A stretch of 62,000 nucleotides of DNA. It comes from Cryptomeria japonica (taxonomy: Eukaryota > Streptophyta > Pinopsida > Cupressales > Cupressaceae). Every line of letters starts with the position of its first letter. Position 1 is the stretch's first letter. Under the pieces are notes generated by a model. It was not told where the DNA came from, made no database searches, and saw only the letters and a list, made by a program, of their open reading frames with translations. The stretch spans positions 543,140,335-543,202,334 of the forward strand of contig NC_081412.1 of NCBI RefSeq assembly GCF_030272615.1, given 5' to 3'. Shown one piece after another: positions 43,726 to 55,800 of this stretch. The position numbers and the translations under genes are program-made.

Positions 43726-46256
43726 TGTTAGACATAATGTACCACTGAGAGGGGGTGAATCAATGGTTCTCAAACTTTTCCCTTCAGCTATCCTATGTGA
43801 GTATACTAGTTACCTTACTAAAGCCAAGAGATCCTACCAGTATGATAAGGAAAGATTACTCAATGCACTCACACATAAAGGGGACATCACATAACACCAG
43901 CATGTATGAGGAAAACCCAAGATGGGAAAAAACTTAGTTAGAAAAGCTGCTATAATCTACTACTCCAATCCAACCTCACAATGAAACTCTTATTACAATG
44001 TTTAGGGCACCAGCCCAAGGAGCACCAACCCAAGGAGCTACAATCCCTACACCGAGGTACAACTCAGTGAATATAAAATCATATTTTGATACCAAAGTTA
44101 TCTTCTTGTTACCAAATAACTTTACAACTCTCAAGTGTGTCTCTCCACTAGTTTTTCTCTCTATAGATCTCTATCAGTTCTCTATTCACCTTTTCTTTGT
44201 TGCACCTTGCTCTCTACTGCACTCTTGTCAGTTTAGGCTCTTCTCCTTCTCTATCGGTTCTTCTCTCTATCGATTCTCTCTTCTCTCAGCAACTTTGTTT
44301 CTCTACACTAGTACTATCATCTATCGGTTCAATGCTTGTCTTCTTTGCAATCTTTTGCAACCCTTCTCTATTGATTTGGCCACTGTCGGTTCACTTCTCT
44401 GTCAGACTCAATGGCTAACTGCCAGTAGCTTCAATGATACCGATTGAACCCTTCAACCAGATTCTCCCTCACACTCAATCTCTTCTCTGATACTCATTGA
44501 GAACTTGACTGATTTCACTCCTTCAGCACCAATACTCTCTCATCTAGTGACAACCTACAATGATTTTGTCTCGCATATTTATAAACTGGTTTTCCTACCA
44601 AAAGCCAATTCAAATTTTGGGTGGTTAGGGTTTCCTCATTGACCTTGAAATAAACCAAATCCAATCAAATCTCACGAGATCTGATCACCTTGATTGATAA
44701 ACTATAACTCATCAATCAATCTTGCCATTGTCATGCCTTCCTAATCACACCTTCTATTTTTAACAATTTTCTTTTAACCTATTGATGGATATCTTGGTCG
44801 ATCACCAAGAATGACTTCACGGTTTCCTGCACCTACCTTGATCTTCTCAATCAATTTGAGATGGATCTTTGTTGTCCTCCTGACCTTGAGCCGCAAACCT
44901 TTGTTGTGCATCCTATGAATCTCATAGTCAACATAAATGTCAACCTGTCACCATCTACCTCACTGCTTGATACTTCATCGAATCAACATGCCAACCTGTG
45001 TATGCATGCCACTTCACCTCCACATGGCCTCTATGTCAGCAGCCACCTTTGCTGGATCATCTATGTCATTATGGATATAATCACCGACCAACTCCATTAT
45101 CGGGTTCATTACCAACTTATGAACCCTGTCGGTTAAACCCTTGACTGATCTTTCATCAACCTTGCACCTCTCTTCTCTTCTGGTTGATCACACAACTGGT
45201 CAGCACACTTGCTAGCCTAACTTATGAACATGTTCATCAGATGGGACTCTTATGCATCTGCACTTTGATACATTACTGATGGATATACATACCGGTAATC
45301 ACCTTGATAACACAATGTCATCAACCTTCAACTGTTCCCATCTTCATTTTGACAATGTCCTCTGTCTGCAGCTTCTCTGCCTTTCCTTATTATTCATCAG
45401 CCTGGACCATATCTCAACCAGTTTGTCAAGGTGACAAACCCATCACACTTCATTTATCCCAACAACTCATCATACCTTTGCTATCAGTCCAGTGCATAAC
45501 CTTGATTTCAAGCACTTTAGGCATCCTAGTGTTTCACCTGTGCATCTGGTGTGAGCCTTCAAACACCTGCCTTTAACTCTTCTGTCTTATCTCACCAAAC
45601 TATGATGCATACTTTGCATAATAGGAGATAAGCTCCACTTATCAGTGGCAGTGGATCCTTGTCATCTCCATCCTTCAATGCACTCATGTCGCTTCCTTGT
45701 TTGTGCAACATATCTTCAAATAGGCACATGTGATCCGATGTGAGGCACACTCATTGTCAGTCGTCTCTTCACATGGTGATTGTATCTTTATCTAGTGGGA
45801 GTCTTGTTGTTTTGCGTCCACACAACATACCAGTAACCTATACATCCTTCTCCTCCTATATTGATGTGATTTAGGTAACATTCTGCCTCTTCATCACAAT
45901 CAACATCCAAGCATCTTGTTGACCCTGCTTGTACACTGGTCATAAGATTGTTGGTTGGCAACAACTCACTGTCAACACATCACTTACCAGCTAACACCCT
46001 TTCCTTACCAGTGATGGACTGTACGGGTAACCTGTTCATCTCTTCAGCACAAGTCAAACACTGACTTATATACCTATGACTCAAAAGGTCATTCTACTGA
46101 ATGGCATTCTCTTTCTTACCTTTCCAATGTTCTGCATCACAAGGTGATATCAAAGACATCACATACTATATGCATCCATGAAAGTGTAGCACATACATCT
46201 TTTATATTGGTAGCCATCCTATACTGATTGACATCAATGACAATAGAATGCCAAAA
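43726..46256 (-). repeat. C4 5' LTR (2531 bp)
   Basis: Plus-strand start TGTTAGACATAATG, end AATGCCAAAA. It aligns along its length with 37928-40345 and, in reverse complement, with the C3 LTRs. TATA-like complement at 44576-44583. Confidence 0.92.
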
Positions 46257-46261
46257 ATCTC

Positions 46262-47290
46262 AAGGTGAGAATCCGATTTGATGGCAGCAGTGATGCCTTG
46301 GACAAAATGTTGAAAAAGAAAAATCATGCCAAGAACACTGAAGGATTAGGAAGTGGTGCTGGTGAATGCTCCATGAACAATAATGTCCCTCACAATGACA
46401 TTATGTTTTCCCCCTCAAATGGATATAACAAGGGACATACCTTCTTAGTTAGAGATGCTCCCAGGAAGAAGGTTGATCTAACCACAATGGGTGAAGACAT
46501 GGAGACAAGGATGAACATCGGTGTTGTAAGAAGGAGAAATAATGTTGATCCCAAAGGAAAAAGGAAGATGGGAGAAGACAGCTTCATCAGAAGGAGGAAC
46601 ATGAGAAGACAACAAAGAAGACTTCCTACCGGTAGAGGACAATAAAATGCTACTACCCACCAGACAAAACAAGTGTGGGAAAATAATAGATAGATGGAAG
46701 AGCTGTAGAGAATGAAAAACCCATGATCCATCCCTAAACAAGAATAAATGGAGATACTAAACCGGTAAGATCTCTCCATGCATGGCAGAATAGATTTGTA
46801 AGTTATAAACCTTTCTTCTCTAGTTATTGTTTTGCATGTAATAGTTATGGCAATAGGGAAAAATAATGTAGAAAGGGATCTAGAAGGAACAATCTAGGAT
46901 CTCATAGATATCATGCATATGAAAAAAATGCATCAAGGCGTAGACACATGCATATCCCCTCTCCCGGTTATGCAAATAGTGTTTGTTATAACTGCAATGG
47001 ATCTAGCCATAGAAGTTATGAATGCAGGAAGAAGAACTCACAGTTCGATGATAACCAGAGGAACAACCATGCTCATAATAGTAGTAGTTATAGAAGATAT
47101 GAGCAACAAAGACCTACATGGAACCAAAGGAGAAATGTCCCTATAGGATCAAGAGGTACACCGGTTCCAATTGTCAGTCACAACAACATGACCAGAAGAA
47201 GATGGTCAAACTGAGATGTTAGAAGGTTCCCCAATCATGAGGTTGGAATGGATGTTGTGTGCTACTATAGAACTACTTTTGGTTATGTAG
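46262..47290 (+). pseudogene. C3 gag, C-terminal part with zinc knuckle
   Basis: It continues the C3 frame after C4: VRIRFDGSSDALDKMLKKKN, TEGLGSGAGE, VDLTTMGEDMETRMN, NVDPKGKRKMGEDS, RRNMRRQQRRLPTGRGQ. After a stop and a shift come YANSVCYNCNGSSHRSYECR (46960-47020), an intact CX2CX4HX4C zinc knuckle, and RPTWNQRRNVPIGS. The end near 47290 (PNHEVGMDVVCYYRTT) matches the C4 Gag C-terminus. Basic, RNA-binding character. This is the better-preserved zinc knuckle of the two copies. Confidence 0.88.
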
Positions 47291-48704
47291 AAAAACCCTG
47301 AAATATAAGAACCAATCAGCAGAAGAAGGTAAGACCTACTCCCAAGATTCAAAACAAGAAGAAGAATGAGACCATGCTGGTATGGAGGAACAAGCAAGAA
47401 GATGCAACCTTGGACCGACACTGTACATTCTATGCACAGGTGATATCTCCTCAGACTTAAAGGAGATGCAGAATCTTAGGGGGAGTAGTACACTGTTCAT
47501 ATCATTCACCCCCTCAGTGAAAGAGGACACATGGAAGAACAAGTTATTGTCGGTATGAAAGAAGAAAATAAGAAGATAAGTGTGTGTAGTGGCTTCCTTG
47601 GCTACACAACTATAGATGAAAGATGGATCACTACTACATGTGGAAATGGATGACAAATTAACAATTGGAATTAGATGCAAAGTGACACAAAATGTCAGGA
47701 GTTACAAGAAGGTGCTTCAGTAGAGATGATGGACTGGTACAGGAAATCGATAGGTGCAGGATGTTACTAGTATAAATGTTAATGGGTACTTGTAGGTTAT
47801 GTAAGACAATGAGGTTCGAGATCATTGCATTAGCCCCGATAGCATGGAATGAGGAATTTATGTCTCAGGTGGTATTGGAAAAAACCTGAATGACATATGT
47901 TGGCCCAGTTGTTGATCATTAGGCTTGCATATTTTTGGGCTAACTGGTTTGATTTATGGCATGATGATGACATTGTATGGCTTTGTGCACTTCCATGATC
48001 ATGTCATAGGCTATGGTGGAAATAATGGAGCTGAAAGATCATAAGATGATCACATATGCACAGCTCAACCAGTATAAGGTAAAGCTTGGAGCTCCTATTT
48101 TGAACCTGACAGGCAATGAGGACCTAAGATGTGTGACTTAGGGGGAGATCAAGGGTTTTACAATACTAAACTGACATGATTGAACTTGTGGGTGTACTGG
48201 CTTCCTCAAGTGCAGATGATGGAAATTGTTGTAGGAATACCCAGGAGAATTTCATGATTAGTATTCATAGCACAATCATATTTGATTCTAAAGATAGAAT
48301 GGGATCAGATGAGGGATGATGAAGTTTGACCAAGAGGTGAGCAGTATTCACTAACACATCCTTCAACAATTGGTATCAGATTAGTATGCTCAATTGGTTT
48401 TATTTGATGGTCAAGTCCCTCCATCTCAAGTATTGTTACTTGAGAAGATATAATAATTGGTATCAAAGGAGGAGATGCATCTGGTAAAGAAAAGGGGGAT
48501 AAATTTTTTTGTCAGTGCCCGATACATACAAGGAGGAGTGAACCCCTGACAATGCCCTTTTCCATTTTTGTCAAAGGGAGAGAGAGTTTTTGTAGTATGT
48601 TTCATACTACATATGTGAGAATCCATGGATCACACAAAGGGGGAGAGAGATTATGTAGTATGTCAGATACTACATGTGTTGACATCAATGCCAAAGGGGG
48701 AGAT
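47291..48704 (+). other. C3 internal 3' region with repeated polypurine tracts
   Basis: No coding domain. Purine tracts occur near 47478 (AGGGGGAGTAG), 48140 (AGGGGGAGATC), 48493 (AAAAGGGGGATAA), 48581 (AAAGGGAGAGAG), 48637 (AAAGGGGGAGAG) and 48693-48704, the last (AAAGGGGGAGAT) abutting the 3' LTR. Confidence 0.8.
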
Positions 48705-50450
48705 TGTTGGCATTGTGTTGTCATTGATGTCAACCGGTATAGGTTGGCTATCGGTATAAGAGATGTATGTGCAGTACTATCATTGATGCATACTGGATGT
48801 TATGTCTTTGATATCACCTAGCTTAGCAGGCCACTAGTAAGGGAGAGAATATCATTCAGTATAATTACCATTGGAGTCACCGGTACACAAGTTAGTGTGT
48901 GACTTGTGTTGAAGATATGGACAAGAGCCTGGTATGATATAACAATTGGTAAATGAAGACATATGCAAGGGTGAAAGATGTTTGTCGGTTTATTATGATG
49001 AAGAGGGGGAATGTTATTTAAATCACATCAACATAGGAGGAGAAGCATGTACAGGTCATCGGTATGTTGTGTGGATGCAAAACAAGAGGAATCCCACCAG
49101 ATAAATATGCAATCACCATTTGAAGAGATGACTAACAGTGAGTGTGCCCCAGCTGAATCACATGCACCTATTTGAAGATATGCTCCTAAAATAGGGAAGC
49201 CACATTGCTGCATTACAAGATGTAGATGATAAGGATCCACTCCCACCGGTTAAGTGGAGCTAATCTCCTATTACACAAAGTATGCATCTTAGTTCTGTGA
49301 GATACAATAGAAGTAGAAGGCAGGTATTTGAAGGCTCACACCAGATCTACCGGTGAATCACAAAGATTCCTCAAGCGCATGAAATTAGGGCTATGCACTA
49401 GATCGACAAAGAAGGCATGATAAGTTGTTGGGATAGATGAAGAGTGATGGGTTTGTCATCTTGACAAACTGGTTGAGATATGGTTCGAACTGATGATGAG
49501 GAAGGAAAGGCTGAGCAGTTGTAGATAGAGAGAGTGTGCAACTGGTATGTAGATGTCTCAAATGGAAAAAGTTTAAGGTTGATGACATGGTGTCATCAAG
49601 GGGTTTACTGGCAAGTATGTCCACTCATAATGTGGATAAAGTGCAGATGCAGAAGACTACCATCTGATGAAGATGTGCATAAGGTAAGTTAGAAAGAGTG
49701 CTCATCAGTTGAGTGTTCCACCAGAGGAGAAGTAGAGTGCAATGTGATGCCAGAATGGTTAGGGTATAACCAGTAGGGTTAGTAAGTAGGTAGATGAACT
49801 CGTTAATGGAGTTAGTTAGTGATCCTATCTAGAGCGACACAGATGACCTAGCAAAGGTGGATGTTGAAATATGGCCACGTGGAGGTGAAGTGGCATGCAT
49901 GCATAGGTTGGCATGTTGAGTCGATGAAGTGTTAGGCGGCGATGTAGATGGTGATAGGTAGACATTTATGTTGACTGCGTGATTCACAGGATGCGCAGTA
50001 GAGGTTTGCGGGTTGAGGACAACCAAAAACAGAGATCTAGCATAGACTGGTTGACCAGATCAAGGCATGTGAAGGGAACCGCAAAATCATTCTTGGTGAT
50101 CGACCAAGAAATCCGCTAACCAGTTAAAAGTAGATTGCTAAAAATAGAAGGTGTGCTCAGGAAGACATGGCAATGGTGGGATTGATTGATGAGTTACAGT
50201 TCATCAATCTAGGTGATCAGATTAGATGAGATCTAATTGTCTTTGGTTTACCTCGAGGTTGATGAGGAAACCCTAATCGCCTGAAATTTGAATTGGCTTT
50301 TGGTGGGAAAACTAGGTTATAAATATGCAAGCCAAAATTGATGAAGGCTGCAACTGGATGAGAGGCTATTGCTGCTAAAGAAGAAAGTGTTGTTGCATGT
50401 GAGAAGAAATTAGTAAGCGCTCAATGCATATCAAAGGAGAGATTGAGGGT
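48705..50450 (+). repeat. C3 3' LTR, first part, cut by G2
   Basis: Starts TGTTGGCATTGTG after the polypurine tract and matches the 5' LTR, including most ACCGGT words. It ends at AGGGT (50446-50450), the target site duplicated by G2. Confidence 0.93.
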
Positions 50451-51683
50451 TGTAGTGTCCTAAAATTGTGACACTTGCAATTTCAACCGCATTTGGGTCT
50501 TCATGATGGCGATGCAACACGAAACCTGAATGGAGACCCCGAAACCTGTTTATGACATCAAAAACTGCATTTTCTTGCACCCTGGCCTGATCCTCCTTGC
50601 ACCCTATTGTCCCGGGAGGTGGAACCAGAGTGCCCAGTGCCCTGGTCCCCTAGGACCATGGCGCCCAACGCCCTAGTCCCTGGCCCTATTTTGGGCCCAG
50701 TCTCTTATGGGGCTTCGGGTCTTTTAGTTTGCAAATTGGAAAATATTGTTTCCTGGTCGGCCTAAGGTCGGAAAAATCAGTCTATCAACCCTAATTGACA
50801 AGTATATAAACTACATTTCCTGTCCCATTTTAGAAGATGGAAAAAGGCGGAAGTGATACTCAAATATTCAAACATTCAAGCATTCAAGCATTCAAGCATT
50901 CCTTCAAGCAATTGATCATTCTAAGTCTCCATTCAAGGCTAAGTGTTGCATTCAAGACAAGGATTCAACCATTGAAGAGGAGATCACATACAACATACAA
51001 CATACAACATACAACAACATCTACACCTTCGCATGTAAGAATACAAACATTCTTACAACAAGGTACTAGTACTTGTTTTACATTACAATCATTTACATTT
51101 ACAGCATTTCTCATTTATTGGTTAATTCCAAAACCGGGGTTTGACCTAAGGGCAAACCCCTAATCCCTAACCCCCCAATCGTCTTCGCTTTTGTGTGTGT
51201 AGGTTGCAGGTACGCGGTTGAAATTGAAGATCTGGAATCCTTGTGCAGAGACGAACAGATCCCCCTTCATTTCGCAGATTTTTCGGAGGACTGTGTGCAC
51301 GCCAGGCACCATCGTCCCGTCAACTTTCGCTCAAATTTGCAGGACACCGACGTCTCGACATTTTACTACTAATTCCAGGTCCGCAGCTTCATCCTATATC
51401 CCTATCTCAGTTTATAAGTGGATCTTTCTCACTTTTCATGCATTCCTAGCTTAATCCTCCTATCCATATTCTTTACAAAAGAGGGTAGCCTTGCTGTCTT
51501 AACCCTTGAAACTCATTTAGAATCCAATCTTGCATTGAGTGGGATTGGATCTTGTGGGTTTCAACCCCTCTTTTGAATGTAAAGTCTCTCCTAAGTGAAA
51601 ATCGACAATCCTAAGTGATCCCCTTTCCCCTTTGGAGTGGTGGAGGGAACACTTAGGGTTCACTCGTGATTTTCCGCTTTACA
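50451..51683 (+). repeat. G2 5' LTR (1233 bp)
   Basis: Starts TGTAGTGTCCTAAAATTG, ends CGCTTTACA. Same length as the 3' LTR, with about 48 substitutions by eye and no gap. Holds GC-rich hairpins at 50621-50648 and 50653-50679 and the GGAC...GTCC motif at 51288-51317. Confidence 0.95.
50803..50810 (+). promoter_or_regulatory. G2 5' LTR TATA box
   Basis: TATATAAA about 350 bp into the LTR, conserved at 57388-57395 in the 3' LTR. Likely the element promoter. Confidence 0.6.
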
Positions 51684-52864
51684 TTTTGGTGAACCTGACG
51701 TGAACATCCTTTCTGATTATTCATGGTTGGATCTGAAAATTGGATGCCTTGATTACATTTCCATGTTTGATCTTTTGCAAATTTTAGAGGTTAATTGCAT
51801 AAAAAACCCTAAATTTTCTTTTTAGTAATTGAGCTTGTGAAATGTCTAATTGTTAATGCTTGTTTCAGATCTACCCTTCTATTGCAAATTATCAATTCAT
51901 ATTTGTGCTTTAATTTTGAAAATTAGGTGGTTAAGTGTCAAAACCCTAATTTTTAAAACCCTCTTGATTCAACCTTTGACTGACAATTTCACTGATCAAA
52001 ACATCTCCAAATCAGCTGTAACTTTGGATTCCGCAATAGAATCATAATATCTTTCATCCCTGAAAATTTGGAAATAATTTGCGAGGACCATGTGCACCCC
52101 GAGCGCCATCGTCCCCGACATTTTTTCCGAAATTTTGGGAGCTAGATCTTACTGTATTTTTTTGCTAAAATCCAGAATTTTGGCTGATTTTATCAATTAC
52201 AACACTTTCAAAATTAAAGTCAAAGTTGGTCTAGTGATTGCTTGGATTGAGGCTTCTAATCATTCAAAAATTGTTGAAATTGAAATTTTGTGTCAAAATT
52301 GTGTTCTTACTGTCCTAAATCTAAAAGGTGTGTCGGCATTCATTCAAAATTTCAGTGCTTTATTCAAATTTTTGCAATTTGTGACTTTTGAAATTAAGTG
52401 TTTAATTACATCAACTTTGATTTCCGCTTTCGAAATTGAATTTTGCGTGAAATTGAGTCAACTTTTAAATTTCAAAACTTGCATTTCTCTTAACATTCCC
52501 TCTAAAATCATAAAATTCAAAATTTCAATTTCCCTCTCTTTTTCAAAATTCAAATTTTGCATTTTTCGACAATCTAGGTAGGGTTCAATTTTGAGATTGC
52601 AACTTTAATTTGGCCTATCTACAGATCGTAAAATCACTCAATTTTTTCAGATTAGCTTTAAAATCATCATAACTTTCATCCCTGCAAATTTCGAAAAAAG
52701 TTGCGAGGACCGTGTGCACTCCGAGCGCCACGGTCCCTGACATTTTTTCTGAAATTTCAGGAGATTGTCGTGATTGCATTTAACAGCTTAAATCTAGGAG
52801 ATTGGCTGATTTTACTGAAATTTGCTACCTCTAAAATTCAAAATATTCTCTCCCTCTCTAGTGC
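51684..52864 (+). other. G2 leader region with two copies of a GC-rich hairpin motif
   Basis: About 1.2 kb from the LTR to the gag start. It is AT-rich apart from two 30-bp motifs at 52085-52114 and 52707-52736 that also occur once in each LTR. The second has a perfect 8-bp stem (GGACCGTG with CACGGTCC). A minor plus-strand frame at 52090-52581 has no family resemblance and I do not call it a gene. Confidence 0.75.
51687..51702 (+). other. G2 primer-binding site candidate
   Basis: TGGTGAACCTGACGTG starts three bases after the LTR end, where a primer-binding site should be. I cannot assign the primer tRNA with confidence. Confidence 0.55.
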
Positions 52865-55800
52865 ATGAGTTTTACAACAATAAGCCCTACTTACACTATT
52901 CCCGTTAGACGAAGCCTTAGAATTAAGTCTTTCCAAGGTTTAATTACTGAGGAGATGGAACCTAATTTGAATAGCCTTTTTAACGAGGACATGGGTAATT
53001 CCTCTAATCCTCTTAATGATGAAGAAGCTCTCCATGAGGTTTCTGTAGAACAACTTTTGAAATTGGATAACCAATTTGACGATTTTCGACAATGGATATC
53101 TCAAGAATACCCCGATAGTCAAGCTTTTCCTTTAATTGAGGGTCTAAAACATATGCTTCAAAGTGATAAGAATGGAATTGATATTTTGCGTGGTATTGCA
53201 CACATTGTGGATTCGAATGTGATGCCTATGAAGAGTTGTGCCGAAACTTTAGGTTATACACAACCTCCTACTCAAGTCAATCATTCTATTCCTTTGACAA
53301 CTTCTATTGCTAGCATACCTACCTTTACATCAAACATAATGACTACTTCTATACAAAACATTCCACCTATGATCACCAGTCATGGGGGCAATCCTTCCTC
53401 TTCAATTAACCCTCTTCCTTCATTCAATCTGACTTCTTCATTCATTCCTTCAATGAGTGTCCCTATTACATCTCCACAAATGAACATGACGCAAGGGGGC
53501 AATTCATTCAACCATTCCATTCCTCCTTGTAGTGTTCCTTTTTTCCAATCTTCTCCTATGACTAACTATCATAGTGTCCCGCCACCCTACTCTTTACCTT
53601 CTTTCAATAACATAACACCTCCATCTCAATCTAACACATCTAATATGGATTCTTCGACTGAAGCGACCATTAACAATCTTGCACAAATTGTCTCTTCCTT
53701 GCAGCAACAAATTGCCTCTATGAATCAATCTAAGTTTAGTGTGCCCACATTTGATGTTGCGAGTCCACTTTCTCTTGACATTGTTCGAGCTATCCCTCCT
53801 AAACATGTTGAAATCCCGCATTTGGAGCTTTATAATGGTAAAGCTGATCCTCTAACACATGTTAAGACTTTTCAAACAATATGTACCGATTTTGCTTATG
53901 ACAAAAGGTTGCTTGCAAAATTGTTTACTAGGACATTAAGAGATAAAGCCCTACAATGGTATTGCTCATTGCCTTCTTATTCTATTACTTCTTTCGAACA
54001 ACTTGCAAATGCTTTTATTCAACAATTTCAAAACAATATAAGTCCTAAAGTTACTTTGATTGATTTAATGCATTGTAAACAAGGTGTTAAAGAAAAAGTG
54101 ACTGATTTCATTGGTAGATATAAGCATTTGTATGCTCAAATCTCTTTTCCAGTGCCTGACAATGATGTTCAAAGAATCTTTATTTCTAATTTGCAAAAAG
54201 ATATTCGAGACAAACTCCTATTTTCTGAGTTTACTTCTTTCCAACAGTTGTGTGTAACTCTTCACAATTATCAACTGACTGTGAGTCAAATGGAACAATC
54301 ACATCCTATGGCTCCGAGTGATAAGGGTGATAGTAGTCAACAACCATTTGGGAAGTTTAAACTGAACAGAGAGTCCATTAAATTGAATGAAAACATCATC
54401 AACAACAATGTGAATGCAGCATCAGGTGTGCCTCCTATTTCTAAATTTTTCAAGAAAGAAAGAAAGTTTACTCCTTTGAATGAATCATTGCATAGTATTA
54501 TGAATAAGTTATTGGAACAAAATGTGCTTACTCTTCCCCCTATAAGGCAAATTGATCCTACAAAGATTAATTCACCCTATTTTGATAACAAATCTTTTTG
54601 TCAATTTCATCGTCAACCTGGGCATGATACTGAAAAATGTTTTGCTTTAAAGGGTAAAATTCAAGATTTGATTGATAATAATACTATCTCTGTTTCTGGA
54701 GTGAATGATAAAGGCAACACATCTGTAGCTCCTCCTAACCAAAATCTTCAGATTTTTACTGATCCATTACCTTCTCATACCTCTAATGCGATTGAGACTA
54801 ATGATTCCTCTTTCTCATCTGATGGTCTTGTGTCTATGACTCCGAATGTGATTAACTTTGTAGAGTAGCAAGAAAACCCTAAAGAACCTTCCATCACATT
54901 TGATTCTAGTGAAACTATCAGGGCGCCTGATGGTCCTTTATATATAGTTGCAAAAGTCAAGAATACACCTTGCCGTGGAGTGCTTATTGATCCTTCGTGC
55001 ATGGTTAATGTTATTACTGAAGAATTTATTTTTACTTTGCAATTGAATCAAGTGATCTATGACAAAACAGATGTGATTGTGAAATTATTTGATGCATTTT
55101 CTTCTCCTGCAATTGGTTCTATTACATTACCTATTGAAATTCATAACAAATCCCTTGAGGTGAACTTTGCTATTATTCCTTCATCTGAACAATTTCGTGT
55201 GAAGCTTGGCTATCCTTGGCTATCTTCCATGAAAACTATTGCTTCTCCTGTTCATAAGTGTTTGAAATTTCCCCATAATGGTGAAGTTGTTACTGTCAAT
55301 CATAGTCTCTTTAAACCAGCTGAAAGAACTTCTAGCGTTCCTATTGATTATTTTTGGCCTAAACAATTCCAATCTCTTCCACCACGAAGTGATCATCTTT
55401 TCAAATCTTATCAAAAGTGGAAAACAGATATGATCCTATCTCTAAGTGAACCTAGAACACCCAAACTTGATATTCCTATCGTTCTTGAGAAGGAAGTTCT
55501 TCCTTTGAAAGATAAAACTAATGTCTTTCCTCAAGAAGATTCCCAACCCATTCCCATGGATGTGATTATGTCTATGTCTAATAAACTTTCTAAAAGTAGA
55601 CCTATACCTCCTCATCATGATGGACTTGGTCTTCTTCCTAAACCAAATATTCCTCCTTTATACGGAGCAGTTCCTCCTCCTTCTTTTTATAGAGAGAAGA
55701 GACCTTCCTCTTCTCCTATTATCCAGCCTAAGAGACCACAACCTAAACACCCAAGTGATAAGGATGAGAACATTCCTCCTCCTCAATCTTCTCAACTTCC

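Larger units (their letters stand above)
37928..46256 (-). mobile_element. C4: gag-only copia-like element, same family as C3, opposite strand
   Basis: Two long LTRs (37928-40345 and 43726-46256) flank a 3.4-kb internal region with gag only. Removing C4 restores the C3 gag reading across the junction. Flanks AGCTC (37923-37927) and ATCTC (46257-46261) fit a 5-bp target duplication with one change. Both outer ends read CCAAAA rather than CCAACA on the plus strand, so the usual TG terminus is altered in both copies. Confidence 0.9.

Noticed and set aside
50837-51454. Plus-strand open frames inside the G2 5' LTR, repeated at 57331-58039
   Set aside because: They occur in both LTR copies, have no family resemblance and lie in the presumed promoter and untranslated part.
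52090-52581. 163-codon open frame in the G2 leader
   Set aside because: Composition is that of AT-rich non-coding DNA (Phe, Ile, Lys and Ser heavy), there is no motif, and it overlaps the leader hairpin motif.
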